NCBI GenBank assembly: GCA_025345505.1
Contig: JANVCC010000076.1
Span: 7,737,577 to 7,801,576, forward strand
Direction of reading: 5' to 3'
Length of the DNA: 64,000 bases
From: Todiramphus chloris collaris
Taxonomy: Eukaryota > Chordata > Aves > Coraciiformes > Alcedinidae
Of this stretch, positions 49,869 to 63,481 are shown in pieces; within the stretch, counting starts at the first letter, position 1, and every line of letters starts with the position of its first letter. Under the pieces are notes generated by a model. The model was not told the origin of the DNA. It was given only the letters and a program-made list of their open reading frames with translations, and made no database searches. A program made the position numbers and the translations under genes.

Positions 49869-52800
49869 GTAAGCTTCAGAACTGAGAGTGGATGAGAAAA
49901 TAATTAAACTCCTGACAGTGCAGGGTTATCCCCGTTTTTGTATGGGTAACCAGACAGACAACAACCAACAAGAGAAGATCACACTGTTCCGAAAGTATCA
50001 GTTAATTGCCTATTTTTGTGAACATACCGTTATATACCCAGAATCATATCCTGTATGAATCATCCCATTTTATGTAAAACTAACCTGAGGTAAAATTCCA
50101 AACTGTTTTAAGCTATATTAGTTTGGCAATAAAGCTCTGGAAAGATGAAAAAAAAAAATCTGAACTGTCACTAGCTGGAAATGACACTGCAAAATGTGAG
50201 CCAAGACCAAAGACAACAAGTTGGAGAAAAGAGAGGCAGGCAGCAAAAAGTAGGGTCAAACTTGCCCCACCTCGCCATGCCTAGTTCATGACAAAGAAGG
50301 GGCTGATAGACCTCCAGTCCTGATGTGTTTTTGAATGGCCAAAACTGTCCTCATTGTTAAAGAAATTGAAGAAAAACAAGGTTACTCCTTTTCCCCAAAT
50401 TAAATCAGGAATTTATGTGAAATTGTCCCCTAAATGAGGGTCCTTGTAGTGGCATTTGTTTGTGGTGATTGACTGATCCCATTGATAAAAGCAAGGAAAA
50501 TGTTTAATCCAAACATACCCATCATTTGTGATGAGCCAGGGGGGTTGTGCACTTCAAAACCTGGTCTGTATCTGAATGATTCATATCATTCTAGTGCATT
50601 ATATCAAATAGGTTATTGATAAGGCAAGTCTTAGCCTATCAAAAGCTAGGATCTTTATTTTGTGATGTTCATCATGAGTTAAAACAAAATATAAATTGGC
50701 AAGATTCTTTTAGGCTTGGCAACTAGAAATGAGCTGTTAGACTCAAAGTACATTTAGTCTTTGGTGGCTGCTCAGTAATTATGGCCCTGACTAAAGATAA
50801 AGCATATTTACTGCCACCATATTTGCTTGAATAGTTTTTTTGCAGCCAGTGCAAAATCTTCTTTATTTAAATTTGTTGCTTGAGTCACCTTGTGGCATGT
50901 AGCCGGGGACAAAAGCAAATAAGGTACTGCTTGAATTCAGAATATACAATTTGCTTTTAAAGTAGATGAGTGATGAAGAGATGGGTGGAACTGTCAATGG
51001 GAGGTCCAAGTCATTTAATGTCTAACATTTCTGTGTTTGTTTTTTTTTTAAGGTTGATTAATTCCTGACACATTTAGCTATGCTACAGAGTTAGTGCAAT
51101 AATCAGGGACTAAAATCACATCAAATCACGAAATATATAAAAAATACCCTGAATTAACCTAGTCCATTTGACTTTAGTGTGGTAAACTAAGTCTAAAAAA
51201 GAAGAATTTACTTCATGTGACTAAAAGACACTAGATGCAGATTTGTATGAAGCACCTGCACAGCAGAATGTGAATAATGTGACCTTCCCCAATATCTTGC
51301 ACACCTAGAATAAAGCAAAACAGTTTATAAAAGTAGTCACTGAGGAGTATCTTATTGGCTATTAGGGCAAATAGATTGAAAGCAGATCTTGACTTTCATG
51401 TTTAAGACTAGTATTACAGATAGCCATTGAACTGCCGGGCAACAGGACCTGCCCCAAAAGGGCATCTGACCATCCCAGCTTGTGCACGAAGGCATTTCTC
51501 ATTCCTGTGTTGTAGCCACTCGTTTATTCTGTAAACTATGTTTTGTGATAGCTCAACTTCAATAACTGTAATCAGAAAAATTGATTTTCTTTTCCAGGGT
51601 GTGTTGAAGTGTTTAAATCGCTTTGGTCAATCTCTGTGTTATTATTCAGGATGCTGATATTAGCTGATCTTTCTCTATTTGATTATCTTTATAAGTCATC
51701 TCTCTCCCTCTCTCCTGAGGAATGAAATTAGGAATGTCTTCCCCCCCCCTAACTATTTATGAGCATCACCGATAAGATTTCTGCAGGGCTTAAACACAAG
51801 CAATCATACACTTGCAGCCATCCACAGCAAATTTGTGCTATCGTGTAACTTCTTACGCTGTCGCTAAAGGAGCCACGCAAAAGAGGCAGGGGAGGAGACA
51901 GTCGATACCCACTTATAATACAAAGCTCTTTTGTATTGCACAGTTTTCTAAATAGATCAGTACTCTAGCAATGGGCTAGCAGAGGACAGCAATGGCACCA
52001 CAGTTCCACGTCCCCCGTGGGATAACACATACTGAAGCAACATTATCAGAAGCAAATATGATGGTTGCACACATGCCATTAAGTACTCAGCACTGTACAC
52101 CCCCCTGCCCCTCCCCAGCCCCATCTCTGGTACCAGAGTGTAGCTGTAAACTCATAATGAATGCCCACAAATTGTAGATCTAGTGACTGGAAACACTGGA
52201 CTTAATTCCAGTGTGTTGGGTTTGACTGTAAGCAACTATTTGCAGGACAAATACAGAACTGTTATAGGTAGTGAAGAAATGGATATGATGACAAGCCCCA
52301 GAGTCGTGACCATATGGAGAGAGGCAGAAGAAGCAGCAGAAGGCAATGTCCCTTTTGCACTACATGATTCTGACACTTTCTCTCAGCACGAAGGTTCACG
52401 CTAACACAGACATGCATGATTAGTTTTCTTTATGATACTTAGGGACTAAAATTACAAACATTTTATTGATTTTTAAGGCCAATAAAATATGATTTTACAA
52501 TCTGAATTGGACCTCCTGACTAACTGATCACTGAATTCCATCCAGGCACTCTTGACTGCAGCCCAATAATTTGTGTCTTCCTTGAAGATGTGAAGAATGA
52601 ACAATTTTCCACAGTAATATTTTGCAATGGTTAATTACCCTCTCAGCTGAAGATGCAGGCTGTACCTCACATTTTTATTCTTATAATTATAGACATCATT
52701 TCTTGTTCCATATGCCTGTGCTATACTGTAGACCTTCTTCAATTGCTAGTATTTTCATGTCAGTGAAGATGTTTTACAATTATCGATCATGTCTCAATTT

Positions 52801-55252
52801 TTTCCTGAATAAGATAAACAAATCAACTCTTTTTATCTTTCTCCATTCCTTCCATTCTTCAACTTCTATATTTCCTTCACTCTTTCCAACTGACTGTCTC
52901 CTTACAAAGGTATGTTAAATATTACTTTCATGAGTAATAAGCACAGTAGTAAAATAATTTATTTTCTTCTAGCAATTACTCTTTCTTACAGGTACAAAGT
53001 TTATGGTTTCCTTTTGTGCAACAAAATTACAGCAAGAAACTTCCAAGAGTTCAAACAGCTTTAAATTGATGATTTTCACCACTATCAATATAAGCAGTTT
53101 TAGATACTAAACTTATTGTCACACCCTCCATCACATAATCAACTCTTTTGAAGGTGCTGAAAAGGACCAAAAATAAATGGGGAGAGAGAGAGAATATTGA
53201 CTAAAATGCCATAACACCACTTCTCCTAAATTGTGCTTTTTATGAGTAACCAGCAGGATATCTGGCACTGCTCAAAGCATCTTTGAAGGTTTCTACTGCA
53301 GAAGCTGTAAAAAAACGAGATACATGTAATGAAGAGCAGTGGTTTTACTGGAAAATACCCTTGTTTCACAAATCTACATGTGACCCTGATAGGAATATTC
53401 TCTCCAAAATTGTTTTCTGAAAAGCTGACTGATAAAGCTGACTTTTTTTTTAACTATTCCATTGTCAGCATTGGCCACTAAAGGAAATAAAGTCTAGTTT
53501 GTCCAGCCACAACCTTATGATTCCCACACACAGTCGCAGGCAAGTGTTGTTAGCATCCACAAACATACACATACTGCTAGGAGAGGGGGCTGAGGGGTTT
53601 ATTTTCTTGTTCATTTGTTTGAGCAAAGTCATTAATAAATATGTCTCAGAATAGGCTTGTGTGACTTCACTCCATTACGGAACAGGGCGTGAGCTTGTTG
53701 GAAGTGTTGTGAACAGCCTCGTAATCTTTAATTGCTTGTTAAATACGCACATTGTTAGTAGGACAGAGGCTATTCCGCCTTCATTTTGGTTTTGTATGTT
53801 TTCCTCAATTCTTCCGCTCCCTAGTTATTGTTCAGAGGTCTGCTCACCTTCACCATGTGGGATTATTTATCAGCATGATGGGAATTTCACCTGCCAAACT
53901 GATACACTGATACTTCTGTTTCTGGACTTCATGGAATGCTTAGCTGAACAGTGGAACACTGACTCTAGGACCTCTTCTAGCCAGGCATTCCTAGTGCCCA
54001 GTGCAGTCTGGACTGATGAGGAGAAATTATCACTTCACTGATAGAATGAAAATGCAGTATCTACTCTATGAGTCTTTTCTCATCCTCATCTTCCATCCCA
54101 TGACTTCTGTATGTACAGTGAGGTATCTGGTCTCATGGGATTACTTTTACATGGTTGAATTCAAGATCAGACTTCAGTGAACATCCTCTATAGAGGGAAA
54201 CATCTACTGCTGTCTTACAAAGCCTGAACACATCATGAAAGGATTTCAAGATGTACAGCTTTAAATAATGCCCAGGTATGTGGTTTTGGTTACCCTGATT
54301 CTAAAGAGTTGCCATTTTGCCTCAGGTCTTGAAGTCCAGACCCCACATTACAACACTGCTTTTACCTGCTGCCTTATAATATAATACGTCAGAAAGATCC
54401 ACCATTAAAGGAACGGTTTTGAAAAAAAATTGTTCTGAGGTAGACTTAAAGTCATTTTTTTCTAATTGACTACACAGCTCACACAATATTAGAGCTAATT
54501 TCAATGTGTTTGCCATCCTGCTTATTAAAGGCAGAAGTTCTCCCCCTCTGTTGGTATTGTATCTTCTCTTCCAGTGGCTCTCTGTGTGAGAAGAGGGGAG
54601 AATGGGATTAGGGAATATTTCTGTCCTGCCTCCATTGCCTCGAATTCTGGCAGGGCACTTCCCTGTTAGTCAAGGTGACCAAGACACTTTGGACCCTCGC
54701 TCGTAATTCCAATGGATTTTTAACCCTGCAGGAAATGTCACATTACTGATAACGTTTCCTGTAAGATTTTATTCAAGGATTTTCAGTTTCAAACATCAAA
54801 ACAAATGATATTAAAGTTAGGTGTCATTTTCTATGTTATATTCAGAGCCACTAGATGGTGATATGCACTAGACCTGAGGAAAAGTGCACACAGGGACTGA
54901 TTAATGTGTTCCTCCGCTGGCTGAGCAGGAACTTTTCCATCCCTTACTTTCCAGTCCCCTTCTGGCTAACCTTTTTCCTATCAGGTGTTTATTTAGAAGG
55001 TTGATTGCAACAATTACAAATCTCAGTTGAGGTTTTTCCCAGATTATTGACTGAGTTTGCACGACAACATCTCGTTTTGAGATAAATCTGAAAAGCCAAG
55101 AAGATGATGAAAGGCAGAGGAGACTTCAACGCATGTAATGGAGAAAAAAAAAAAAATTATGTGCAGCTTGGCTTATGGTATCTACAAAAACTTTAGTAAG
55201 TGCCATGAGATGTAAACATTTTCTACATTTTTAACATTAAAAACTACTAAGT
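49869..55252. other. long AT-rich unique stretch
   Basis: No gene or transposon recognised. A C9 run lies near 51741-51749. The stretches 50600-50830 and 51540-51900 are of high complexity and free of repeats, the kind of sequence in which conserved non-coding elements are often found; that is a guess only. Confidence 0.45.
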
Positions 55253-55289
55253 TAGACAGGGCTCTGAGCAACCTGCTCTAGTTGCAGAT
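55253..55289 (+). mobile_element. outer (older) CR1 copy, left piece
   Basis: The block gggctctgagcaacctgctc with tagttgcagat is the part of a CR1 3' region that normally continues directly into gtccctgctc, as at 38190-38225. Here it is cut after 'gcagat', and the continuation is found at 56321. The short piece has no further recognisable CR1 upstream. Confidence 0.85.
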
Positions 55290-56320
55290 ATGCCAAAGAG
55301 TGGTTGTCAATGGGTCAGTATCCAAGTGGAGACTGGTGACAAGTGGAGTCCCTCAAGGATCAGTACTGGGACCAGTCTTGTTTGACACCTTTGTCAGCGA
55401 CATGGACAGTGGCATTGAGTGCACCCTCAGCAAGTTTGCCAATGACACCAAGCTGTGTGGGGCAGCTGACACTCTGGAGGGAGGGGATGCCATCCAGAGG
55501 GACCTTGACAGGCTGGAGAGGTGGGCCATGCCAACCTCATGAAGTTCAACAAGGCCAAATGCAAGGTCCTCCATCTGGGTCAGAGCAATCCCAAGCACCA
55601 ATATGGGCTGGGCAGTGACTGGCTTGAGAGCAGCCCTGAAGAAAAGGACTTGGGAGTGCTGGTGGATGAGAAGCTCAACATGAGCCATCAGTGTGCTCTT
55701 GCAGTCTAGAGGGCCAATCGTGTCCTGGGCTGCATCAAGAGAAGCGTGGCCAGGAGGTCAAGGGAAGTGATTCTCCTCCTCTACTCCACTCTCATGAGAC
55801 CTCACCTGGAGCACTGCGTCCAGTTCTGGAGTCTCTATTACAGAAGGGTATGGATGTGCTGGAACGTGTCCAGAGAAGGGCCACGAGGAAGATCAGAGGG
55901 CTGGAGCACCTCTGCTATGGGGACAGACTGAGGGAGTTGGGGTTGTTCAGTCTGGAAAAGAAGGCTCCAGGGAGACCTTATTGTGGCCTTCCAGTATCTG
56001 AAGGGGGCCTACAAGAAAGCTGGGGAGGGACTTTTTAGGCTGTCAGGAAGTGATAGGACTATAAAGAATGGATTAAAGTTAGAGATAGGTCGGTTCAGGT
56101 TAGACATTAGGAAGAATTTCTTCCCCATGAGGGTGGTGAGACACTGGGACAGGTTGCCCAGAGAGGTGGTGGAAGCCCCATCCTTGGAGGTTTTTAAGAC
56201 CAGGATGGATGGGGCTCTGAGCAACCTGCTCTAATGGGAGGTGTCCCTGCCCATGGCAGGGGGGTTGGAACTAGATGATCTTTAGGTCCCTTCCAACCCT
56301 GACAATTCTATGATTCTATG
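55290..56320 (+). mobile_element. inner CR1 LINE copy, longest in the window, inserted in an older CR1
   Basis: A plus-strand CR1 of about 1.03 kb. It starts inside the reverse-transcriptase region of ORF2, covers the rest of ORF2 and ends with ccttccaaccctgacaattc and two octamers (attctatgattctatg). It is 5'-truncated and lacks ORF1, the endonuclease and the start of the reverse transcriptase. The complete 3' octamers indicate a fairly well-preserved insertion. Confidence 0.96.
55306..56234 (+). pseudogene. decayed CR1 ORF2 (reverse transcriptase, C-terminal half)
   Basis: The intact family protein is an endonuclease/reverse transcriptase that copies the LINE RNA into a nicked chromosomal site. 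Visible in order: [13 protein letters not shown] (reverse-transcriptase palm) from about 55350; the catalytic motif at 55435-55446, which reads Phe-Ala-Asn-Asp where the family has Phe-Ala-Asp-Asp; then [15 protein letters not shown] in a second frame from about 55535. A TAG stop follows at 55707-55709. [17 protein letters not shown] comes next, then [17 protein letters not shown] in a third frame, and [16 protein letters not shown] to the natural end at 56234. There are at least three frameshifts (near 55530, 55850 and 55975), one in-frame stop and a substituted catalytic Asp, and the N-terminal half is missing, so it cannot be active. Confidence 0.93.
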
Positions 56321-56397
56321 TCCCTGCTCACTGCAGGTGACTGGACTAGATGACCCTTAAAGGTCCCTTACAACCCAAAGCAGTCTGTGATTCTGAT
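56321..56397 (+). mobile_element. outer (older) CR1 copy, right piece
   Basis: Continues the interrupted copy: tccctgctcactgcaggtga, then ctagatgacccttaaaggtc, and a terminal cagtctgtgattctg. Joined in thought to 55253-55289 it makes the same order of blocks as the uninterrupted copy at 38180-38290. Confidence 0.9.
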
Positions 56398-59300
56398 TTC
56401 ATGTTTCAAAATACAGATGATCCAGTGATCAATCCTGTTAAATTACTAGGACAGGACCAATATATTTGACAACATTTTAGGAATTCAAATTTACAACCTT
56501 CTTGGATATCAAGTTTGACTTGTCTGTTTCTTCATATTAAGTTAAAAGACAGGCAGCTGGTAATATACCTATCAACTGGGGCTTGGACTTTGGTTATTCC
56601 TCCTCCCCAGTCCGACTTGTAAAAGAGATGTGTAAAATGAAAATCTGGGATATGTTTCCACCAAAAGCCAGTTGGAGTTTAAGACATTCACAGAGCAAAT
56701 CAACAGTAGGATAAGAAACTGCAGGACTCTGAATCCCCAGATATCACAGTTACATGATGATGTTACACTTCTTCAGCCCTTATATTTGTCCTCACCTGCC
56801 ACCTACATTTCTTTGTTCTGTCTTTGTGTCAGCCTCCATCCATCTGATTTGGATCTGCTGCTTGGCTCTGCCAACCACTGTAACAATTCGGTACAGCTCC
56901 GTAAAAGACAATATGCTGGAAATCTGAGCTGCAGAGGAAAGCTGTGTGCTACCACAACAGTATGAAGAAGTACAGAGATCCATAGTACAACACACTTTGA
57001 ATTTCAGACAGCTGGAACACAAGCTAGGGCGGCTAGAAAAATGAAAGAAATCCTCATTCTATTTTTAGAAAAGGCAATGATAGAAAATCGATAATACACT
57101 GAAGCTCACTTGGACAAATGTCTTGTAATAGTAAACCTGTTAAAGAGTAAGTGTCATTTATGTCACTATTTTTTATTACTATTTTCAATCTCAGCTGAAT
57201 TATTCCAAAGGAACAAGATACAAATCAATTGTTGTAAATGACATTTGAAAAATGAGAGGCAAGCCTTAATAGGAATGAATGAAAAGCTTTTATATTAATA
57301 TAATCATGTTTAAGACTCCTAACTCATTCCACGCTATTTCTAGGAGAAGGAGCACGTTGGGCACTCAGGCACAAACCATACCTTTATGGTGTGTGACACT
57401 GTGCCTGCTTGTTACAAAATGGAAGAAAGGAGAAAGCTTGACACAGGGAGAAAGAAAACAGTGTAGTGATGCTATCGCAGCGTAAGTGATGAACTCACAC
57501 CTTGGTATTTTCTTTATTTCTAGGAGACAGATTTCTTTGCCCAGCCCTGCATTGTACGGACGTGCTGTATGACTGTACTTTGACAGCTATGGACTCCTGG
57601 GAAGGTGTGATGCAGTGTTGCAGCCACAAGGTAGCAAATCTCAATAAGCAAAATGTATCGGGAGAGAACAATTGCATTTTGAAACAAAACTGATTTCACT
57701 AACTACCATTTGCACATTTATACCCACATACTTCTAGTGTTAAGTGTGTGCATCCAAACAGCCTGTCCAGCACTCATGAACACAAGAAGACTGTATCCAA
57801 GAGAGCTATACAGTATTTCTTGCAGTAGACAAAAAAAGGATGTCATCAACTAAGACTTTACAACCTCTCCTGCTTTTTTTTTAATTTTGGTTACTCTCTA
57901 ATTAGGGAGTGATAAGTCTCTCCATCCTGTCTGCTGGTGTGAGTCATGAGTGTTTACTCCCAGTCTTTTCTCTCTTCTCTGCTGGGATCTTGATGACCTG
58001 CTAATGTTGGTACCACCAACACCTGCTATTCTTACTCGGTTTTCTCTGTCACTGTTTTTTACAGCACCTTCCACACCCAGATTTTTCTATTCTCCATTCA
58101 TTCTTATCTTGATGCTTGTACTACAAGAGGCCAGGGAACAGCCAACTGCCAGGAGGCTGAGAGGAAACTGTGACAGAGCGGCAAGAACGCACACAGCAGT
58201 GTTAAGGCTGATGGAAAGCTCTTAACAAAAATCAATCCATCATAAACTTCACAGAGAAAACCTGTTTTATTTAGATTTATCAGAATACTAGGAGAGAGCG
58301 AGGCATATTGTAGGAGGCTTGGTACAACCTCCTGCATTCTCCACAGTAAGATTTTTTGTCAATAAATAGTTGTCTTCCCCTTAACATTGTTCCTCTATAT
58401 GAAGCTTTATTCCACATGCAAATATGCCACGTACTGAGCCTTCTCCTATCCTGTAAATCCCTACTGAATTCATAGTAGTTTCAAATGACACAAAAATATG
58501 GTTTCCAGTTATATTTTTTCCTTGAAGTATCAAAATATACCACAAGGAGCAAAAATTAATCTACTCTTCCTCTTCTCCTGCATCATGCTTGGCATCACAT
58601 GATTAACCCACTACATAATGAGAAACAAAGGGTCAGCCAGGACACATCAATCAGCTCTATTTCCAGTATGAGAATACTGTCCACAGACCAGTACTCTCAG
58701 ACCTTTAACCAGCTACTATGCTTCCCTTGTTCAAAAGAAATGATGACATATCTGTACTGCCAGTTGGGAACAGCATCACATTGGGTGTTTAATACGAAAA
58801 GACAAGCAGTGCTGTTCAACGGTCAAAATGGGGAAATTTGGACTGGGTTTAGCAACATTTGTTACCTGACAAATTTCTCTCGAACCTATGAAATCAAGAG
58901 CTTAGAAATTTTAGTTTTTATTATGGGAATACATGTATAAAGTAGTGGATCTATTTTGCATATTGGTGATGATCAGACTCAGATGACAGATGGTTTCACA
59001 CTCTCTCTTTGTGTTTGATTATATGAGCATACAAATATAAATAAAGGCTCAAAAAAAAAAACCAAAAAAAAGATATTTTCTTCAACTGAGTGTGAACTAA
59101 GGGGGAAAGGGAAATTTTTAAGTACTGGGGCAAATCCCAGCAAAAATTGCATGTCTAATGAATTACAGAAGTTACAGTTGGGAGTTAGCTTAAATGGATA
59201 ATAAATTATAACTTCTAGGATGAGGACACACTCATGCACAAAGCACTGATTCTGATGACACAAACACAAAGCTGAAATAACTCAAAGTGTACATTTAGAA

Positions 59301-62300
59301 GGCTTATGCGAAACACTTTGTCACCATCCCTGCGTCCCCATTTCAACTAATGGCACAGAGGAATGGCATGAATTATTAAATTGGAACTTGCTTTGCTACA
59401 TAATTGTGTTGTGGTTTTTTCGGTTTTATCTCATTTTGTAAATGTTTCCCTAGGGTCCTTATTCAGGGGCTGTATTTTTGAAAGACTTTTATGCTCAGTC
59501 AAGCTGTAGAAAGCATTTTAATGAAACATAAATCACTTTTGCTTGTCTGTATTTTTATCAGCTGTGTGGACAAAGGTCTGTGTGTGCCAAAACAAGTAGA
59601 GAAAAAGCATCATAAAATAGCAAGGTTTGTCCACCTGGCATTTTCTAACAAGGTGCTGCTCTAATGCCTCTTCAGTGGAAATCTGTAAAAGCCTGATTAG
59701 CTCCTCAAAAGTGTTCACTGCCTGCCAAGGTCACAAGGGTAGAAGAGCAACTGCAACAGCAAATGGGCAGCAGTTGAAAACAATGAACCAACAATTCAGG
59801 AACACCAAGAAGCGAAGGAGCTGGGATTGAGACGAAATATTGAAGGCAAACGGATGATACATGTGCAGTACAGGGTGGGTAGGACAAGACTTTTTGTAAG
59901 CTCAAGCTCTGGGAAATCTCAAAAGCACTTGTAGAAATAAAAAATCGACCAATAAATAACATCACCTTATAATGAAAGAATTGCTTCCTATAATTCTATT
60001 CCTTGTTGATCTCTATTGATAGTCAGTGTTTACCTTTATCCAAATGATTTATTCATTTTTGTTCTGCACTGAAAATTGTTCAGGCAACAGACTGTTTCTG
60101 GTGTTATGAAGATATGGGCACCAAAAACTGCAACCTAGCAGTTAGCATCTGTCGGAAACCAAACGTCTTTATAACACATCCCAATAGCAATGGCCCAGAT
60201 TTCACAGCAAAAAGCTCTCCTTGAGCACGCAGATTCTTTTCAGCCTATTACACCCTACCCTTTCTAGATTACTAAAATAACACCAGCCTTTCATTTTGGC
60301 TTATGTTTTTAGATAAAGCACCACAGATTTTGTAACCACGGCATTTAATTCCTATTTGACATGGTAAGTGTGACTTACAGAAAGTAATGAGACAAACACC
60401 CTGGAAAAATGTGTCCTTTCTGGACATTAGGACTGGCAGGTAGAATAGGTGTCACTTTTAAACCTCTTTTGTCCCTCCTGGGATTTTTGCACAAGTTACA
60501 GAACTCAGACAGCTCATCTAAATTGCAGTCATTGCTCCTGAACAGCTGAGGTTCACAGAGATTTAAAAATGTGTTGGTTAAATGCATTTTCAAATTTTAT
60601 CATCCCTTAAGCACAAGAGATGTAATGAAAACAACACAGTACATCCTACAATCACATCTGCCACCTACACCACAGCCCATCAACAGAGGAATAGCAATTA
60701 GTCAGGTAATTCAGCCAGCAGGTTGACTCTGTTATTAATACAATATTCACATCCCACCTGGAAATTGCCAAAGACCGGTTAACTTACTCCTATTTTCTTA
60801 TTAGTTTACTTGAAAGAAAAAATACTGTTTTTTCCTACTTCAGGGATTTGTTTTCTTCTGATTTTATTTCTCAACATTTACATTTAGGCACAGCCAGCTC
60901 CCCTCTCCCTTTAAATCTCCCCCATCTACCCATGTATTTTCTTTACTTAGGTCTCAACCATTTATTCACATAGGATCTAAACTGCAACTCAGAACTTAGC
61001 AGAGTTCATCTTCCACTCTGCTGCTCAGGGAATGGGAAGCTTTTGACAGGGGGATATGTGTTTTCATGTCTGAAGTATTTCTCTTTAAATTTCACCTTGC
61101 TTTTTCTTATTATGACTCTCAGATTCTGCTGATTTGAGACACAAAGGAGAAGCATTGAAGAGGATGCATCCCTACAATAAAGAGAAAGGTGAAAACTTTT
61201 CCATTTCTCTCTTTGAAACAGAAAGGAAGGATAAAAAAGAATAATTTCCTTAAGAGAATGTTGAGAAAGGTGGGGGAAGAAAAGGGAAAAAAGGGAAAAT
61301 AAAGAGAAACTTAGTTAACAATTTAGATAAGATCCCCAGTGACCAAATTCAGTGAAGTCACCCAAGATGTACTTGCATGCAAACTTTCCCTATATATAAA
61401 AATGAAATTAATTATTATTCACTGCTTAAACAAATAAAAGAAGACAACATTTTCCTCTAATTTATTGTTACTTATTTTAATTAGAGCTTAAACCTTTTAT
61501 AAAGAAACTTGAAAAAGTGTGATCTAGCCAAGAACTAGTCTAGTTTTCCAGGAATTAATTGCTGGCTTTGTTTGGTCACAGTTTTTGATGTCTGTTAAGC
61601 AGACCAAAGTTATCTCAGTAAAGAGAAAATGAAGAAAATAAAGTGAGAAGATGAGAGACATTAGTTAGACATTTTTTTTCGATCACCGAAGCATAAATAA
61701 AGGCATAAGGGGACCTGGTTTTCTGCTCGGGTGAGCTAACAGTTTCCTGTAAGCTCTAGAAAATATCATTTAAAGAAGCTTTCTATTTCTTTGGCATTAT
61801 GAGATTAAGTTCATCAGGGATTGTAATGCCATTTGAGATCATCTGATTTATAACTTTTTATAAAAGTGAAAAGTATAATTAGAACTTCCAATGGCTTTTG
61901 AAGGGAAAATAAAACCAATTTTCTCATGCCAAGCCTTTTGCAGTTTTTTGGCTTTCTACAAATTTGAAATGCTCAGTGTTACGGCGGCACTGTCACCAGG
62001 CACGTGAGGCATTAGATCCAACCTCACTGTACGTTGATGGGGAGCCCTCTTGTTCACATGGTTCACAGTTCCCTAGGTTATATATGCTGTCATTTCCCAC
62101 CTGTTAGCAGAAATTGCTTGAAGTGAGGCTGTTTATCCAGTGATTTTATTTCATATAATAAAACGTGAGAATAATAACATTTGCTACAATTATGATAATA
62201 GATAGCTCGTTCTCAGGCAAACAGTAGATGTATTTCTCCCTGCACTCATACTTCTGCCTCCAAACAGAATGTAAGATTTTAAACATGATTTCATATAGCA

Positions 62301-63103
62301 CCTCTGTGCCTTCTATAGATATACTGACTTCTACTGAAAGGAAAAGCACCTTGACCTAGAACTGCGGGTCCAATTCAGAAGCACTCTTGCTCCAAGCATT
62401 TCACCCTGTGAAGTGCAGTACACTGAGTAACTGTGCTGAGAAAAATTACTGGAAAGGTTTTGCTTGACCTTTTATTCATACAGTCAATTGCAGCCAAGTT
62501 CTCTGGTTTTGCTAATCCCTCAAATTCTGCTTACACAGTGCATTTGTATGCTCAGGATAATGCCTCTGTGATCTGAAAGCACTCCATCCCCGGGGTGTAC
62601 AAGCGTGCATGTGTCTTCTGACTTCTTGTTCTAAACATCTTGGCAAGATCATGAACGTTAATACTGCATGAACAATTGTAGACTTGGAGGCTGATGACTA
62701 TTACAGGGCAAAACCAGGTGGAGTAGGAAAAACCCTTTATGTACGTAGCGGGTGATAAATAATAAATTACAGCAAAATTCATAGGAATGCTTTGTATGCC
62801 ATTAATGCCTCTTCCTTCTCCCAATTCAACTAGCCCACATGCCACAAACCAGTTAATTAAGCTTTCCAATGCCATCAAAGTCCATCCTGCATTCTCCTAC
62901 AAGTAAAGATTTATCCTTATTACACTCATTTTTACAGCTGGAAAGACTGAAGGGTCTCTGCTCTAACAACGTGCCATTCCCTAGACAGGTTTCCTCTTCT
63001 GCTTTGGTAAGGAGTTATAGGCTACTGCAAAACACGATGAGTATTAATCAAATTCTGAAAGTTTCTCCTTTTTTTGGACACGACAAAACTATTTGTTTAC
63101 AAA
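56398..63103. other. long AT-rich unique stretch
   Basis: No gene or transposon recognised in about 6.7 kb. Open frames up to 113 codons (58599-58940 plus) lack splice signals or family resemblance. An A-rich patch lies at 59049-59072. The part 61975-62200 includes a CACGTG E-box and is of high complexity. Confidence 0.5.
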
Positions 63104-63120
63104 AGAAAAAAAAAAAAAAA
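63104..63120 (+). repeat. A-rich tract
   Basis: A run of about 17 A after an interrupted A-rich start (acaaaagaaaa). No retrotransposon body recognised upstream. Confidence 0.8.
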
Positions 63121-63389
63121 GCTTACATTTTCATAGAAATTTTATACAGCATGTGCAGCTCACTTAAAACATTATCTGCATTTGAATTACCCAAAGTCAG
63201 GGCAAGTGATGCCATCCCTGACTCAAATGTGTAGTTCTCTTTAATCACCAGATGAGATATACATTTTTGATTTACCATTTTATCAGAAAATTTCCATATA
63301 TTTGATCCCTAAAAAATAGCATCAACTTCTCTGGAAACTGTAATATCTGAAAACATCCTGAGTTATAAAATAAGCAAACCAATTATTAT

Positions 63390-63481
63390 CAACCTGCTCT
63401 TGGTGACCCTGCTGGAGGGGAGCTGGAAGAGATCATCTCCAGAGGTGCCTTCCAACCCCCACCAGTCTGAGATTCTGTGTA
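63390..63481 (+). mobile_element. short CR1 3'-end fragment
   Basis: Plus strand caacctgctcttggtgaccc, then gagctggaagagatcatctc, gtgccttccaacccccacca and gtctgagattctgtgt. It is the last 90 bases or so of a CR1 copy, of the same type as 6911, 21372 and 25027 but in the opposite orientation. Confidence 0.9.

Noticed and set aside
53661..54041. 126-codon plus-strand open frame
   Set aside because: No recognisable family or signals; length is within chance expectation for 64 kb of six-frame reading.
58599..58940. 113-codon plus-strand open frame
   Set aside because: No domain, no splice or promoter context, and composition ordinary for translated AT-rich DNA.
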